In this document: positions 1 to 5,415 of the stretch, in pieces | Layout of the letters: each line of letters opens with the position of its first letter | Numbering within the stretch: the stretch's first letter is position 1 | Assembly (NCBI GenBank): GCA_021324715.1 | Contig: JAJPIN010000100.1 | Coordinates: 1 to 5,658 of the forward strand | Length of the DNA stretch: 5,658 nucleotides | Reading direction: 5' to 3' | Source: Nitrososphaeria archaeon | Lineage (GTDB): Archaea > Thermoproteota > Nitrososphaeria > Nitrososphaerales > Nitrososphaeraceae | The notes under the pieces: generated by a model | What the model saw: the letters and a program-made list of their open reading frames with translations, nothing else | Database searches by the model: none | What the model was told of the DNA's origin: nothing | Made by a program: the position numbers and the translations under genes

Positions 1-1
1 A

Positions 2-139
2 ATGATGGTCATTGAAAGGATTTTGTCGATCTCAGCAGAACTAAGCGAAGGTGGTTTAACATTTTCAGCACTGGAATTAGAAACCATTACTAATCCTATC
101 CCCATTCATATTACATATGATCCTAATAACTTGTGCTAA
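2..139 (+). CDS. Possible 3' end of a protein gene cut by the left edge
   Basis: One plus-strand frame is open from the left edge to a TAA at 137-139, giving about 45 residues that end ...ITYDPNNLC. The other plus frame tested and the two minus frames tested close earlier. ATG codons occur at 2 and 5, but the frame may continue leftwards, so the true start cannot be seen. The residue mix is ordinary for a soluble protein, with alternating hydrophobic and acidic residues around ERILSISAELSEGG. I do not recognise the family. The frame is short enough to be chance, so confidence is low. It would converge with the minus-strand gene ending at 232, with a hairpin between them. Confidence 0.35.
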   Translation: MMVIERILSISAELSEGGLTFSALELETITNPIPIHITYDPNNLC

Positions 140-142
140 TGC

Positions 143-184
143 AAAAAAGTAAAACCAATCTTAACGCGTCGGTACCCACGACGC
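143..184 (-). terminator. Hairpin plus T-tract between convergent genes
   Basis: A perfect 6-bp GC-rich inverted repeat, GCGTCG (166-171) and CGACGC (179-184), encloses a 7-base loop. In the minus direction it lies about 48 bases after the stop codon of the gene ending at 232 and is followed by T-rich sequence including T6 (A6 on plus, 143-148). Archaeal RNA polymerase terminates mainly at oligo-T, so the T-tract is the likely functional part and the stem may help. In a convergent gap it could serve both directions, although the plus side has no matching T run. Confidence 0.5.
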
Positions 185-231
185 TATCGGTTCTAAAAAT
201 GGATTCTAATACAGTTATGGACTGCTAAGCT

Positions 232-741
232 TTAAAGTTTTTCTTCTTTTAGAGAATTTGACAGAGTCAGTAAATCTTCAAATGTTTTAACACATTCGTT
301 ATAAAGCTCTTGATGAAACTTTGTTCCTTCTTGACAGTATCTGGGATTCGTATTTCCATGTGGATGATTTATGTTCTGACAATGTCCATTTTGTCTCTTT
401 CGTTTAAGATTGGTAATAGACCATGACATAAACATTAATGTCATCACCCAGATTACATATTCAACATTATTGTGGTCGTAACTAACACGGCATTCATCGT
501 CTTTTCTCTTATCTAGGTATTTGCTTGCCTCAACAGGGCTTATCTCGCCCAACTTCCACATTAAAAAAGGAACAAATACTCCCTTACCGCTCTTTTCCTT
601 ACTTTCTGCCACGACTTTTTTGAACGATTGCGACCAAGCATCAATATCTCTTTCATTCATTTTTGATATATCACTTTCAAGAAGCGAATTTTCTAGTATC
701 CTATAAAAATGCGAGATAGTGTCTTGATTGATTTTTTCCAT
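232..741 (-). CDS. Unrecognised 169-residue protein with one hydrophobic segment and a Cys/His-rich tail
   Basis: I do not recognise a family. A longer reading starts at ATG 819 (195 residues). I prefer ATG 741, which begins MEKINQDTISHF, because a TATA-like box (minus ATTATATAT, 761-769) lies about 25 bases upstream, the distance expected for a leaderless archaeal transcript. In the 169-residue version, residues 1-85 are mixed and charged, about 93-112 (VEYVIWVMTLMFMSWSITNL) are hydrophobic enough for one membrane segment, and KRKR follows at once, suggesting the tail faces the cytoplasm. The tail holds C121, H126, H128, C136, H143 and C150, a spacing that could bind a metal; that is inference. 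The gene stands alone, divergent from the micro-protein gene at 869. An inverted repeat covers its start and promoter. The frame is intact and sense-coded, so I am fairly sure it is a gene, but its function is unknown. Confidence 0.6.
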   Translation of the reverse strand: MEKINQDTISHFYRILENSLLESDISKMNERDIDAWSQSFKKVVAESKEKSGKGVFVPFLMWKLGEISPVEASKYLDKRKDDECRVSYDHNNVEYVIWVMTLMFMSWSITNLKRKRQNGHCQNINHPHGNTNPRYCQEGTKFHQELYNECVKTFEDLLTLSNSLKEEKL

Positions 742-769
742 ATCATAAGTTGTTTTTATGATATATAAT
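740..769 (-). promoter_or_regulatory. TATA-like box overlapped by a 9-bp inverted repeat
   Basis: ATATCATAA (740-748) and TTATGATAT (756-764) form a perfect 9-bp inverted repeat with a 7-base spacer. It runs from the start codon of the 169-residue gene into its TATA-like box (761-769). A protein bound here would block TATA-binding protein or polymerase, so this is a candidate operator. The same bases could instead form a weak 5' hairpin if transcription starts upstream of the ATG. Confidence 0.45.
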
Positions 770-834
770 CGGTGACGTTGAATCAGTGTTACCTTAAATA
801 ACTTAAGAAATCTTGACATTATATAGTTAAGAGG

Positions 835-843
835 TAATATATT
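835..843 (+). promoter_or_regulatory. TATA-like box for the micro-protein gene at 869
   Basis: TAATATATT is centred about 30 bases before the ATG at 869, near the position expected for a leaderless or very short-leader archaeal transcript. No Shine-Dalgarno-like motif precedes the ATG. Confidence 0.45.
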
Positions 844-868
844 GAACTCCGGTAAATAATAATCCTGG

Positions 869-1030
869 ATGACTGTCGATAATCAACATAAGGGTGTAGA
901 TTTTTCTGATAGCATTTGCACGTGTAAAGAATGGAATCAAAAGATGGGAAGAGATTGCTTCATACTTCATTGCAAATGTTGTAAAAAAGAAGACCATTCT
1001 ATGGTTATGAACGGATTTAAAGGATTTTGA
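869..1030 (+). CDS. 53-residue Cys-rich micro-protein, putative zinc-binding
   Basis: This short frame runs from ATG 869 to TGA 1028-1030 and does not appear to overlap another gene. Five cysteines fall in the middle and C-terminal half: C17-x-C19, then C30 and C35-K-C37-C38, with H34 and H43 nearby. The core reads HCKCCKKEDH. Such density of Cys and His in a small charged protein is typical of zinc-binding micro-proteins, which may bind DNA, RNA or a protein partner; the exact role is unknown. A TATA-like box at 835-843 is suitably placed. The same C-x2-C...DH arrangement recurs in the micro-protein at 2364-2501, which supports both as real genes. The Cys pattern together with the promoter argues against a chance frame, but no homologue could be checked. 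Confidence 0.55.
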   Translation: MTVDNQHKGVDFSDSICTCKEWNQKMGRDCFILHCKCCKKEDHSMVMNGFKGF

Positions 1031-1138
1031 AGTAGCTAAAAAATAACACTATGCTATTAAGTTTACAAATTTTTCATATCAGGCAGAATAAAGTTCAATA
1101 AATTATGAAATTTTGTATTATCAAGCTATCTTGCAGAT
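1031..1138. other. Convergent gap with T-tracts on both strands
   Basis: This AT-rich gap separates the 3' ends of the micro-protein and the DUF5519 gene. A T5 run at 1070-1074 serves the plus direction, about 40 bases after the TGA at 1030. A T6 run on the minus strand (A6 at 1038-1043) lies about 96 bases after the minus-strand stop. Both fit oligo-T archaeal termination. I see no further gene here. Confidence 0.35.
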
Positions 1139-1513
1139 TTAAATCGAGTTTTTCAGAGATACGCAAGTATCATATGCTTGTCTAATTAGCTTCTTTGTAT
1201 TCTCTGCCTGCTCTACTGTCTCTATAACACATGAAACCCATCCCGCTTGTGGAGCGTACTGGTGGTAAAGAGCTATATGTGTCCTTAACGCTTCTTCCTG
1301 CTGAGTTTTTGAAACCCTAATATCTATATGTCGCGGTCCGTGAAAATGAGCAAAATTCCTCAAACCATAGAAATAAGCCTCATCACTCATGGGATCATGC
1401 CTAAGCTCAACACTCGGTAGTGATCTTATGAAACTTCTAATCTCTTCTTGGAGGTTTAGAGCCACGTCATTAATAGTAATTATTTCTTCTTTATCAAGCA
1501 ATGCATTTTCCAA
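1139..1513 (-). CDS. DUF5519 / luciferase-like domain protein, 124 residues
   Basis: The protein matches, from memory, the small alpha/beta domain called DUF5519 or 'luciferase' (PF17648), widespread in bacteria and in soil Thaumarchaeota; the name does not imply light emission and the biochemical role is unknown. Landmarks in order are an N-terminal helix (LQEEIRSFIRSLPSV, 21-35), the H-x-H-G motif (H56, H58, G59) followed by H62-x-D64, H84 in the ALYHQYAP stretch, the signature P-x-x-GWVS (88-94), and a final helix ending AYD (113-115). The length is about one domain, so it is complete. It has no signal peptide and should be cytosolic. The only start before the domain is a TTG at 1511-1513: the frame is open upstream to a TAA near 1604-1606 without any ATG. 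The gene is monocistronic, between two minus-strand genes. Confidence 0.75.
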   Translation of the reverse strand: MENALLDKEEIITINDVALNLQEEIRSFIRSLPSVELRHDPMSDEAYFYGLRNFAHFHGPRHIDIRVSKTQQEEALRTHIALYHQYAPQAGWVSCVIETVEQAENTKKLIRQAYDTCVSLKNSI

Positions 1514-1618
1514 TTCACGGAAGTAAAGAATAGTGACGTAAGAATATTTGTAATAACTAAAGATTGGTTCGATAGACGGGACTTTTTGATATCTGAGGAT
1601 GATTTAAATCGCGATTAG

Positions 1619-1655
1619 TCTAGTATAGAAAAATGATCAATTGTATTATACTAGA
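1619..1655 (-). terminator. 9-bp inverted repeat across the stop codon of the 219-residue gene
   Basis: TCTAGTATA (1619-1627) and TATACTAGA (1647-1655) are perfect inverted repeats with a 19-base loop that includes T5 on the minus strand and a TGATCA palindrome. On the minus strand the first arm comprises the last codons (Leu, Val) and the stop of the gene ending at 1646. It may be a terminator or an mRNA 3'-end stabilising hairpin; the T5 in the loop is a candidate oligo-T stop. Confidence 0.45.
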
Positions 1656-2305
1656 TACGGTTTGCCATCTTTACTCTGATATGGAGCGTTACCTTGCGGT
1701 CCTCCTTGTTTGCGTCCTAGTCTCTCTAATTCCTCCGTAGACGAATTAATGAATTGATCGTAAGTGTAGAGATTGCACCTAAAGGATGGACCTTGAGGTG
1801 AATTTGTAAAATGTCCGTAAAATTTGATGTTATCTATAATTGAGCCATTACAATTGTTAATTATATCTTCAATTACTTGCTTTCTATTTTTATCAGTTAG
1901 TTCAATGTCATAAACTTCAACTGCTCCATTATACTCTTTTTTAGGAATCATCTCACCTGTTTCAAGATCCTGTGTGAAAGTAGTCTTAAATTTGGGTTCA
2001 TAATGGATTCCATGTATGTGTTCTCTTATCCAGAGATCGTTATCGACCCAGTCTTTTCCATGATAGTTTGCATTCCAAGTCAAAAAATCTTTCTTTATTG
2101 CGCTGCCTTTGTCATCATACGTCATAACTTGTCTTCTGTTCATGGTGTTGATAATGATATGTAATGGTCCCTTTTCTTGCTTGAAATTAGATCTAAATTT
2201 CCCAAGGATTCCCTTTTGTGTAAGCATAGCATTGGATAGTTCTAACTTCTGTTTTTCAAATGCTTCCCATGTCTTTTCATTGAATTGAATATCAGGTTTC
2301 GACAT
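1646..2305 (-). CDS. Unrecognised soluble protein, 219 residues
   Basis: I do not recognise a family. The frame could begin at a GTG (2323), but I choose ATG 2305 (MSKPDIQFNEKTWEAF) because a TATA-like box (2328-2336) is centred 27 bases upstream, the leaderless distance; from the GTG the spacing would be only about 9. The protein is hydrophilic, with no signal peptide or membrane helix, so it is probably cytosolic. Visible features are an N-terminal helix rich in charged residues (10-30), an aromatic and His-rich stretch (W78, H82, W86, W92, H96, H98, H101), a charged helix (ELTDKNRKQVIEDI, 135-148) and a polar Gly/Gln-rich tail (GRKQGGPQGNAPYQ). Only two cysteines occur (C152, C177). It shares a 58-base divergent promoter with the micro-protein at 2364. 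The intact frame and good promoter make it a likely real gene of unknown role. Confidence 0.65.
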   Translation of the reverse strand: MSKPDIQFNEKTWEAFEKQKLELSNAMLTQKGILGKFRSNFKQEKGPLHIIINTMNRRQVMTYDDKGSAIKKDFLTWNANYHGKDWVDNDLWIREHIHGIHYEPKFKTTFTQDLETGEMIPKKEYNGAVEVYDIELTDKNRKQVIEDIINNCNGSIIDNIKFYGHFTNSPQGPSFRCNLYTYDQFINSSTEELERLGRKQGGPQGNAPYQSKDGKPYLV

Positions 2306-2363
2306 CAATAAGTGTAATAACACTAAACTTTTTAAGGTTTGCGATTAAGTATTACTTAACTAG
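2306..2363. promoter_or_regulatory. 58-base divergent promoter with one central TATA-like box
   Basis: CTTTTTAAG (2328-2336) reads as a TATA-like element on both strands, centred 27 bases from the minus-strand ATG at 2305 and 32 bases from the plus-strand ATG at 2364. A 5-bp inverted repeat AGTGT (2311-2315) and ACACT (2320-2324) lies between the TATA box and the minus-strand start and could be a small operator. Because the divergent starts are so close, the two genes probably compete for or share transcription factors. Confidence 0.4.
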
Positions 2364-2501
2364 ATGGGTCAAATGCATAGCCGTGAACGTGTGGCAACTG
2401 TGGACTTTTCAGAAAATGAATTTCGTGATAATGATGAAAAGATATCTTATTGCAAGCATTGTTTAAAATTCATAGACCATCTAACTTTTTTAAGAGCATA
2501 A
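2364..2501 (+). CDS. 45-residue micro-protein with a CKHC...DH motif, putative zinc-binding
   Basis: The frame runs from ATG 2364 to TAA 2499-2501. The first 28 residues are polar and acidic; the end carries C30-K-H-C33 followed by D38-H39, a possible C-x2-C-x5-H metal site. This resembles CKCCKKEDH in the micro-protein at 869, so the two may be distant members of one family. A TATA-like box is centred 32 bases upstream. The odd point is that the last 55 bases (2447-2501) are antisense to a convincing integrase fragment, including the motif-bearing part. Either the motif is coincidence or the gene's tail was formed over the integrase remnant. Confidence is therefore moderate. Confidence 0.4.
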   Translation: MGQMHSRERVATVDFSENEFRDNDEKISYCKHCLKFIDHLTFLRA

Positions 2502-2728
2502 TCAGGAAGATAATCACTATCTGCTGTTATTGCACTGTGTCTAAGGCAATATGGATTCCATCTCTTTGCTTTTACTATGTATTGAAGGATTTTCTTTTCA
2601 TCATGGTTATTAACTTCGTCATTTTCTAACAGTTGGATTATGCATTCACGTAATTGTTTCATAATATAATCAACACTGTCTGGAGTTATTGGCGTTGCTA
2701 GCAATCTAAAATTCTGGAATGAAGCCAT
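2447..2728 (-). pseudogene. Tyrosine recombinase (integrase) C-terminal catalytic fragment
   Basis: The 93 residues carry the second catalytic box of archaeal tyrosine recombinases: WNPYCLRHSAIT (57-68), in which Y60-x-x-R63 replaces the usual H-x-x-R, as in pNOB8-type archaeal enzymes, followed by H64. Next comes SDYLPDYALKKVRWSMNFKQ (71-90), the conserved stretch before the nucleophile. Intact relatives are several hundred residues long; here the core-binding domain, the first catalytic Arg box and the nucleophilic Tyr are all missing. The frame stops at TAA 2447-2449, just before the Tyr is expected, and the recognisable part begins near the ATG at 2728. Upstream, the frame reads a short low-complexity Asn-rich stretch after a stop. 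It cannot be an active recombinase. It lies on the same strand as the integrase N-terminal fragment at 5351-5597. Confidence 0.8.
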
Positions 2729-2834
2729 TTGGGAGTTATTGATATTATTAGTTAGGTAGTTATTTTTTAGCGTAGATTAAGAGCTAACGTATTCTAACCA
2801 TAAATACTGAATATATGTCAAATATTTTGACAGT
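2729..2834. other. AT-rich junction between integrase remnant and glycan-related gene
   Basis: No gene is seen. The segment separates the upstream end of the integrase C-terminal fragment from the 3' end of the minus-strand surface-protein gene. If the region between the integrase pieces was inserted, its left boundary lies here. I see no obvious terminal inverted repeat or copy of a sequence near 5350. Confidence 0.4.
2816..2832 (-). terminator. 7-bp perfect hairpin directly after the surface-protein stop codon
   Basis: TGTCAAA (2816-2822) and TTTGACA (2826-2832) are perfect inverted repeats around a 3-base loop. In the minus direction the hairpin begins two bases after the TAA at 2835-2837. 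No strong T run follows, so it could be a 3'-end stabiliser, a weak terminator or a palindromic protein site. Confidence 0.4.
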
Positions 2835-3749
2835 TTATTTTGGAGGAATTATTTCTCTAATAGATAGATTCTTGAAATCGTACGTTACGAAATCCGACTT
2901 GAATATAATCATAGGCGAGCCCCAGCTTATCACAACCCCTTCTGTCCTGGCACCACAGTGCATCATGTCATTACCCCAGTTTCCGTTATCGACTAATTCT
3001 GCCACTTTAATCCATTTATTATTAGCATCCTTATCGACATAAGATTCCAATTTTAGAGAGTTATTGGCGAGATTATATATGATCCCTTTAAAGCCTGTCC
3101 ACTTATTCATAATCGATCCGATGCTGGTGTTATAATAAGGAGTAATCATGTAGTCTACGTGCCACATTTCCTTCTTAAATCTGAATGTCCCGTTACCTAT
3201 GCCGACGTTATTATGGTAAGAAGAGCCTCCGCAACCATCATTGACGTTAGTACTATGCCTTACACTCCTGCTGACCAAAGAAATATCATTATATCCTTCA
3301 GTAGTTAAGGGCTTAAAGTAGCCGGTGATTTCAACATTTTTCCAATCGCTGGGTTTGTACCAGTATCCTATTTGGGAAAGTTGTGAATAGTTATAGGTGG
3401 TAAGATTTGATCTTATCGCATCAGAAAGATACCCAGAGCTTTTTGTGAAAGCTAGCATCCTTGTTATTCCTGGTTCAACATGCCAACTGCCGTCAGAGTT
3501 CCTTGATATGTTAGCTTTGTTCGGATCGAACTGGCCATCCATTGGATGACTAGAATTAAAGAACCATGTTTCTCCGTTGTTAGCCGTAGGATATAGTTCC
3601 GACACTCCAAATTTGTCATTGTTTATTTCGAAGGTAGCACCCAAGTCTGAATTGATGTCGACGTATGCAATCGAGAAACAAATTGATAAGATTCCAATAG
3701 AAGTCATCGTAAATACCAGTGCATTTCTGTATCTGCTTCCAGTAATCAC
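2835..3749 (-). CDS. Membrane-anchored/secreted protein with a putative concanavalin-like glycan-binding or lyase-like domain
   Basis: The 304-residue protein starts at a GTG (3747-3749); an in-frame TGA lies just upstream and the next ATG falls inside the hydrophobic segment. Residues 1-9 carry two Arg and 10-30 (ALVFTMTSIGILSICFSIAYV) are a signal peptide or N-terminal anchor. The rest is beta-rich and aromatic: GYWYKPSDWKNVEITGYFK (128-146), GCGGSSYHNN (172-181), FKKEMWHVDY (191-200) and SWGSPMIIFKSDF...DFKNLSIREI near the C-terminus. From memory, this order resembles jelly-roll (concanavalin-like) carbohydrate-active or binding proteins of actinobacteria and Thaumarchaeota; the precise family is not certain and no catalytic residue can be assigned. 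C173 and C265 could form a disulfide. About eight N-x-S/T sequons suggest an N-glycosylated outer domain. It is divergent from the GH5 gene, implying joint action on polysaccharide. Confidence 0.7.
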   Translation of the reverse strand: MITGSRYRNALVFTMTSIGILSICFSIAYVDINSDLGATFEINNDKFGVSELYPTANNGETWFFNSSHPMDGQFDPNKANISRNSDGSWHVEPGITRMLAFTKSSGYLSDAIRSNLTTYNYSQLSQIGYWYKPSDWKNVEITGYFKPLTTEGYNDISLVSRSVRHSTNVNDGCGGSSYHNNVGIGNGTFRFKKEMWHVDYMITPYYNTSIGSIMNKWTGFKGIIYNLANNSLKLESYVDKDANNKWIKVAELVDNGNWGNDMMHCGARTEGVVISWGSPMIIFKSDFVTYDFKNLSIREIIPPK

Positions 3750-3872
3750 TTTAATTCAAAACAGATGCTGGTAAGATCTATGTATCTATTTGGTTCTAAG
3801 CGCCTTCTGTTAAATCTTACATGAATTATATGCATTCGATTTCAGACATCTTTAAATCGCAAAAACGTTAAG
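3750..3872. promoter_or_regulatory. 123-base divergent promoter region of the glycan-related pair
   Basis: Both surface genes diverge from here. For the plus-strand GH5 gene, TTATAT (3826-3831) is a TATA candidate that would give a leader of about 18 bases; TTTAAA (3851-3856) is too close to the ATG at 3873. For the minus-strand gene an ATAGATAC-like stretch around 3785 is the best, but weak, candidate. No Shine-Dalgarno motif precedes either start. No clear operator palindrome is visible. Confidence 0.35.
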
Positions 3873-5135
3873 ATGTTTCCAATCTTGATTTATTCAAATT
3901 TATCATTGCACAAATTTACAGTCACTAAAACTGTACTATTTGCTATGGTTAATTGCCTCATAATTTCATCTTTTTTTCCTAATATTGACTTTGATTTAAT
4001 GAATAAGGTAAATGCACAACAAGGACATCAGAAAAATGTTCCATTCATAGGTGTAAATATGAAAGGAATGTTTACTAGCACTATCCCAAAGAACCTATCT
4101 TCTATTCCTTTTCCCGATAATTATTACAATGATAGTTTCAAGTTAATCACAAGTGCAGGGATGAATCATATCAGGTATGTCTTGTACTGGCAAGCATACG
4201 AAAAAAATCCTTTATCCTTTATTAAGGAGCTACAAACAGTAGCCTCATTAGCAGATAAATGGGGATTACATGTCATTTACGACAATCATCAATTCCATAC
4301 GTCAAGTTGGCTTGATCCTGTAAGAGGAGATGGATTCCCACCTTCACTTTTTAATGATAAAACAAGTTACCCATTTGGTTCAGGTGGATCACCAGGATAT
4401 CCTTCTGCAGTTAAATGGTGGTCTAAATGGTGGAATCACAATTTAACAGACAATAGAGGTATCGATGGATGGGCCCTTCAGATCGGATTCTTAAAAAAAA
4501 TAATAGAAACCGTTGAAAATCACAGAAGTACGTTAGGTTATGAGATACTCAATGAGCCTCAGATCCAAAGTGCAGATGAATGGGAGAAAATTGGTAAGTA
4601 TAATACTTTCGTGGCTAATGAACTCAGGAAGATAACGAACAAGACATTAGTCTTCGATATGACCATCCCTGTTGTGTTTCACGACTTGAAAATAAATATG
4701 ACTTTGGGAAACATTGCAAAATTGTTACCAGAGAACAAGAATAATATACTATTCAAAATTTCCTTATATGGAATACCCAGTGCAAGAAGTTATGCTGAGC
4801 AAAAAATAAACTTACTTTCAGGTGTAGCTAATATTACTGGAGTCCCATTGTACGTTGGAGAATGGAATGACGTTTCTCGCGAGGAACATATTAGCAGCAT
4901 TGAAGGAAAGACGGTTAAAGAGATTAATCAAGAGATCAGTGATTTGAACCAGACTGATGCTAATATAATGACAAAAAAATTGAAAGAAATTGGCGTATGG
5001 GGGTGGGCTTTTTGGAATTGGAGTCATATACCTGATTCTTCACCTGATTTCAATCTTATAACAGTAACCCTAAATGGAGATATGGCAACCACCAAGTACT
5101 TTGACATTCTGAAGCACGCTGTTGCTAGTACTTGA
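3873..5135 (+). CDS. Secreted or membrane-anchored glycoside hydrolase family 5 (cellulase-like) protein
   Basis: The 420-residue protein has the ordered landmarks of the GH5 (beta/alpha)8 barrel: HIRYVLYW with R101, VIYDNHQFH with H139, YEILNEPQ with N227 and the acid/base E228, VPLYVGEWN with the nucleophile E330, and the closing GVWGWAFWNW (374-383). Both catalytic glutamates are therefore present. The usual H-x-Y of strand 6 reads S297-L-Y299, so the conserved His is lost, which may change specificity or activity. Substrates in this family are beta-linked glucans, mannans and related polymers; the actual one cannot be told. Residues about 18-36, preceded by basic residues, form a signal peptide or anchor, placing the domain outside. 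About eight N-x-S/T sequons lie in the outer part. I use the ATG at 3873; M25 is inside the hydrophobic segment. It is divergent from the concanavalin-like surface gene. Confidence 0.85.
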   Translation: MFPILIYSNLSLHKFTVTKTVLFAMVNCLIISSFFPNIDFDLMNKVNAQQGHQKNVPFIGVNMKGMFTSTIPKNLSSIPFPDNYYNDSFKLITSAGMNHIRYVLYWQAYEKNPLSFIKELQTVASLADKWGLHVIYDNHQFHTSSWLDPVRGDGFPPSLFNDKTSYPFGSGGSPGYPSAVKWWSKWWNHNLTDNRGIDGWALQIGFLKKIIETVENHRSTLGYEILNEPQIQSADEWEKIGKYNTFVANELRKITNKTLVFDMTIPVVFHDLKINMTLGNIAKLLPENKNNILFKISLYGIPSARSYAEQKINLLSGVANITGVPLYVGEWNDVSREEHISSIEGKTVKEINQEISDLNQTDANIMTKKLKEIGVWGWAFWNWSHIPDSSPDFNLITVTLNGDMATTKYFDILKHAVAST

Positions 5136-5350
5136 CTTAAAATGCCCTTGAATCTATGAATAATGCAATTTAATAATTCAAACTATTTGTTGCACAATTG
5201 TGTTACTACATAAAATTGATCATAATTAATATAGTAATTATCAGGTATAAAGGATAAAAAAATTATTATATTGATAGAAGGGTAACAATACAGAAGGTAT
5301 GTGTGAATCAAAGAAAGCATTCAGGACCTCTCTAGTATTTGTGATCATGG
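5136..5350. other. AT-rich gap after the GH5 gene
   Basis: I see no convincing gene fully inside this stretch. It holds a 10-bp palindrome CACAATTGTG (5193-5202), several AT-rich runs, and TTATTATA (5263-5270), a TATA candidate for the doubtful short frame at 5299. No strong T-tract or hairpin terminator follows the GH5 stop. If the glycan genes were inserted, the right boundary lies in this stretch or just past it. Confidence 0.4.
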
Positions 5351-5415
5351 TTATGATGAATCTCGTTTCTCTACCCTTTGTCGATGAATATACAAATACC
5401 TTACTATATTACTAG
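5299..5415 (+). CDS. Doubtful 38-residue hydrophobic peptide or cut-off signal-peptide gene
   Basis: ATG 5299 to TAG 5413-5415 reads MCESKKAFRTSLVFVIMVMM..., a basic N-terminus followed by a hydrophobic stretch, like a signal peptide or small membrane peptide. A TATA-like run is centred about 33 bases upstream. Against it, the second half is antisense to the integrase N-terminal fragment, whose reading I trust more. It may be the start of a secreted-protein gene cut at a junction, or chance. Confidence 0.22.
   Translation: MCESKKAFRTSLVFVIMVMMNLVSLPFVDEYTNTLLYY

Noticed and set aside
160..205. tRNA-like fragment (GC-rich stem followed by GGTTCTAA)
   Set aside because: No acceptor, anticodon or matching T-stem can be folded; the stem is better explained as a convergent hairpin.
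521..706. Plus-strand 61-residue frame
   Set aside because: It lies wholly antisense to the 169-residue minus-strand gene, has no promoter-like sequence and no recognisable motif.
2815..3042. Plus-strand 75-residue frame
   Set aside because: Antisense to the end of the surface-protein gene, and its start lies in the terminator-like hairpin.
3577..3774. Plus-strand 65-residue frame
   Set aside because: Antisense to the signal segment of the surface-protein gene; its hydrophobicity is explained by the opposite strand.
4818..5027. Minus-strand 69-residue frame
   Set aside because: Antisense to the catalytic end of the GH5 gene, which shows clear family motifs.
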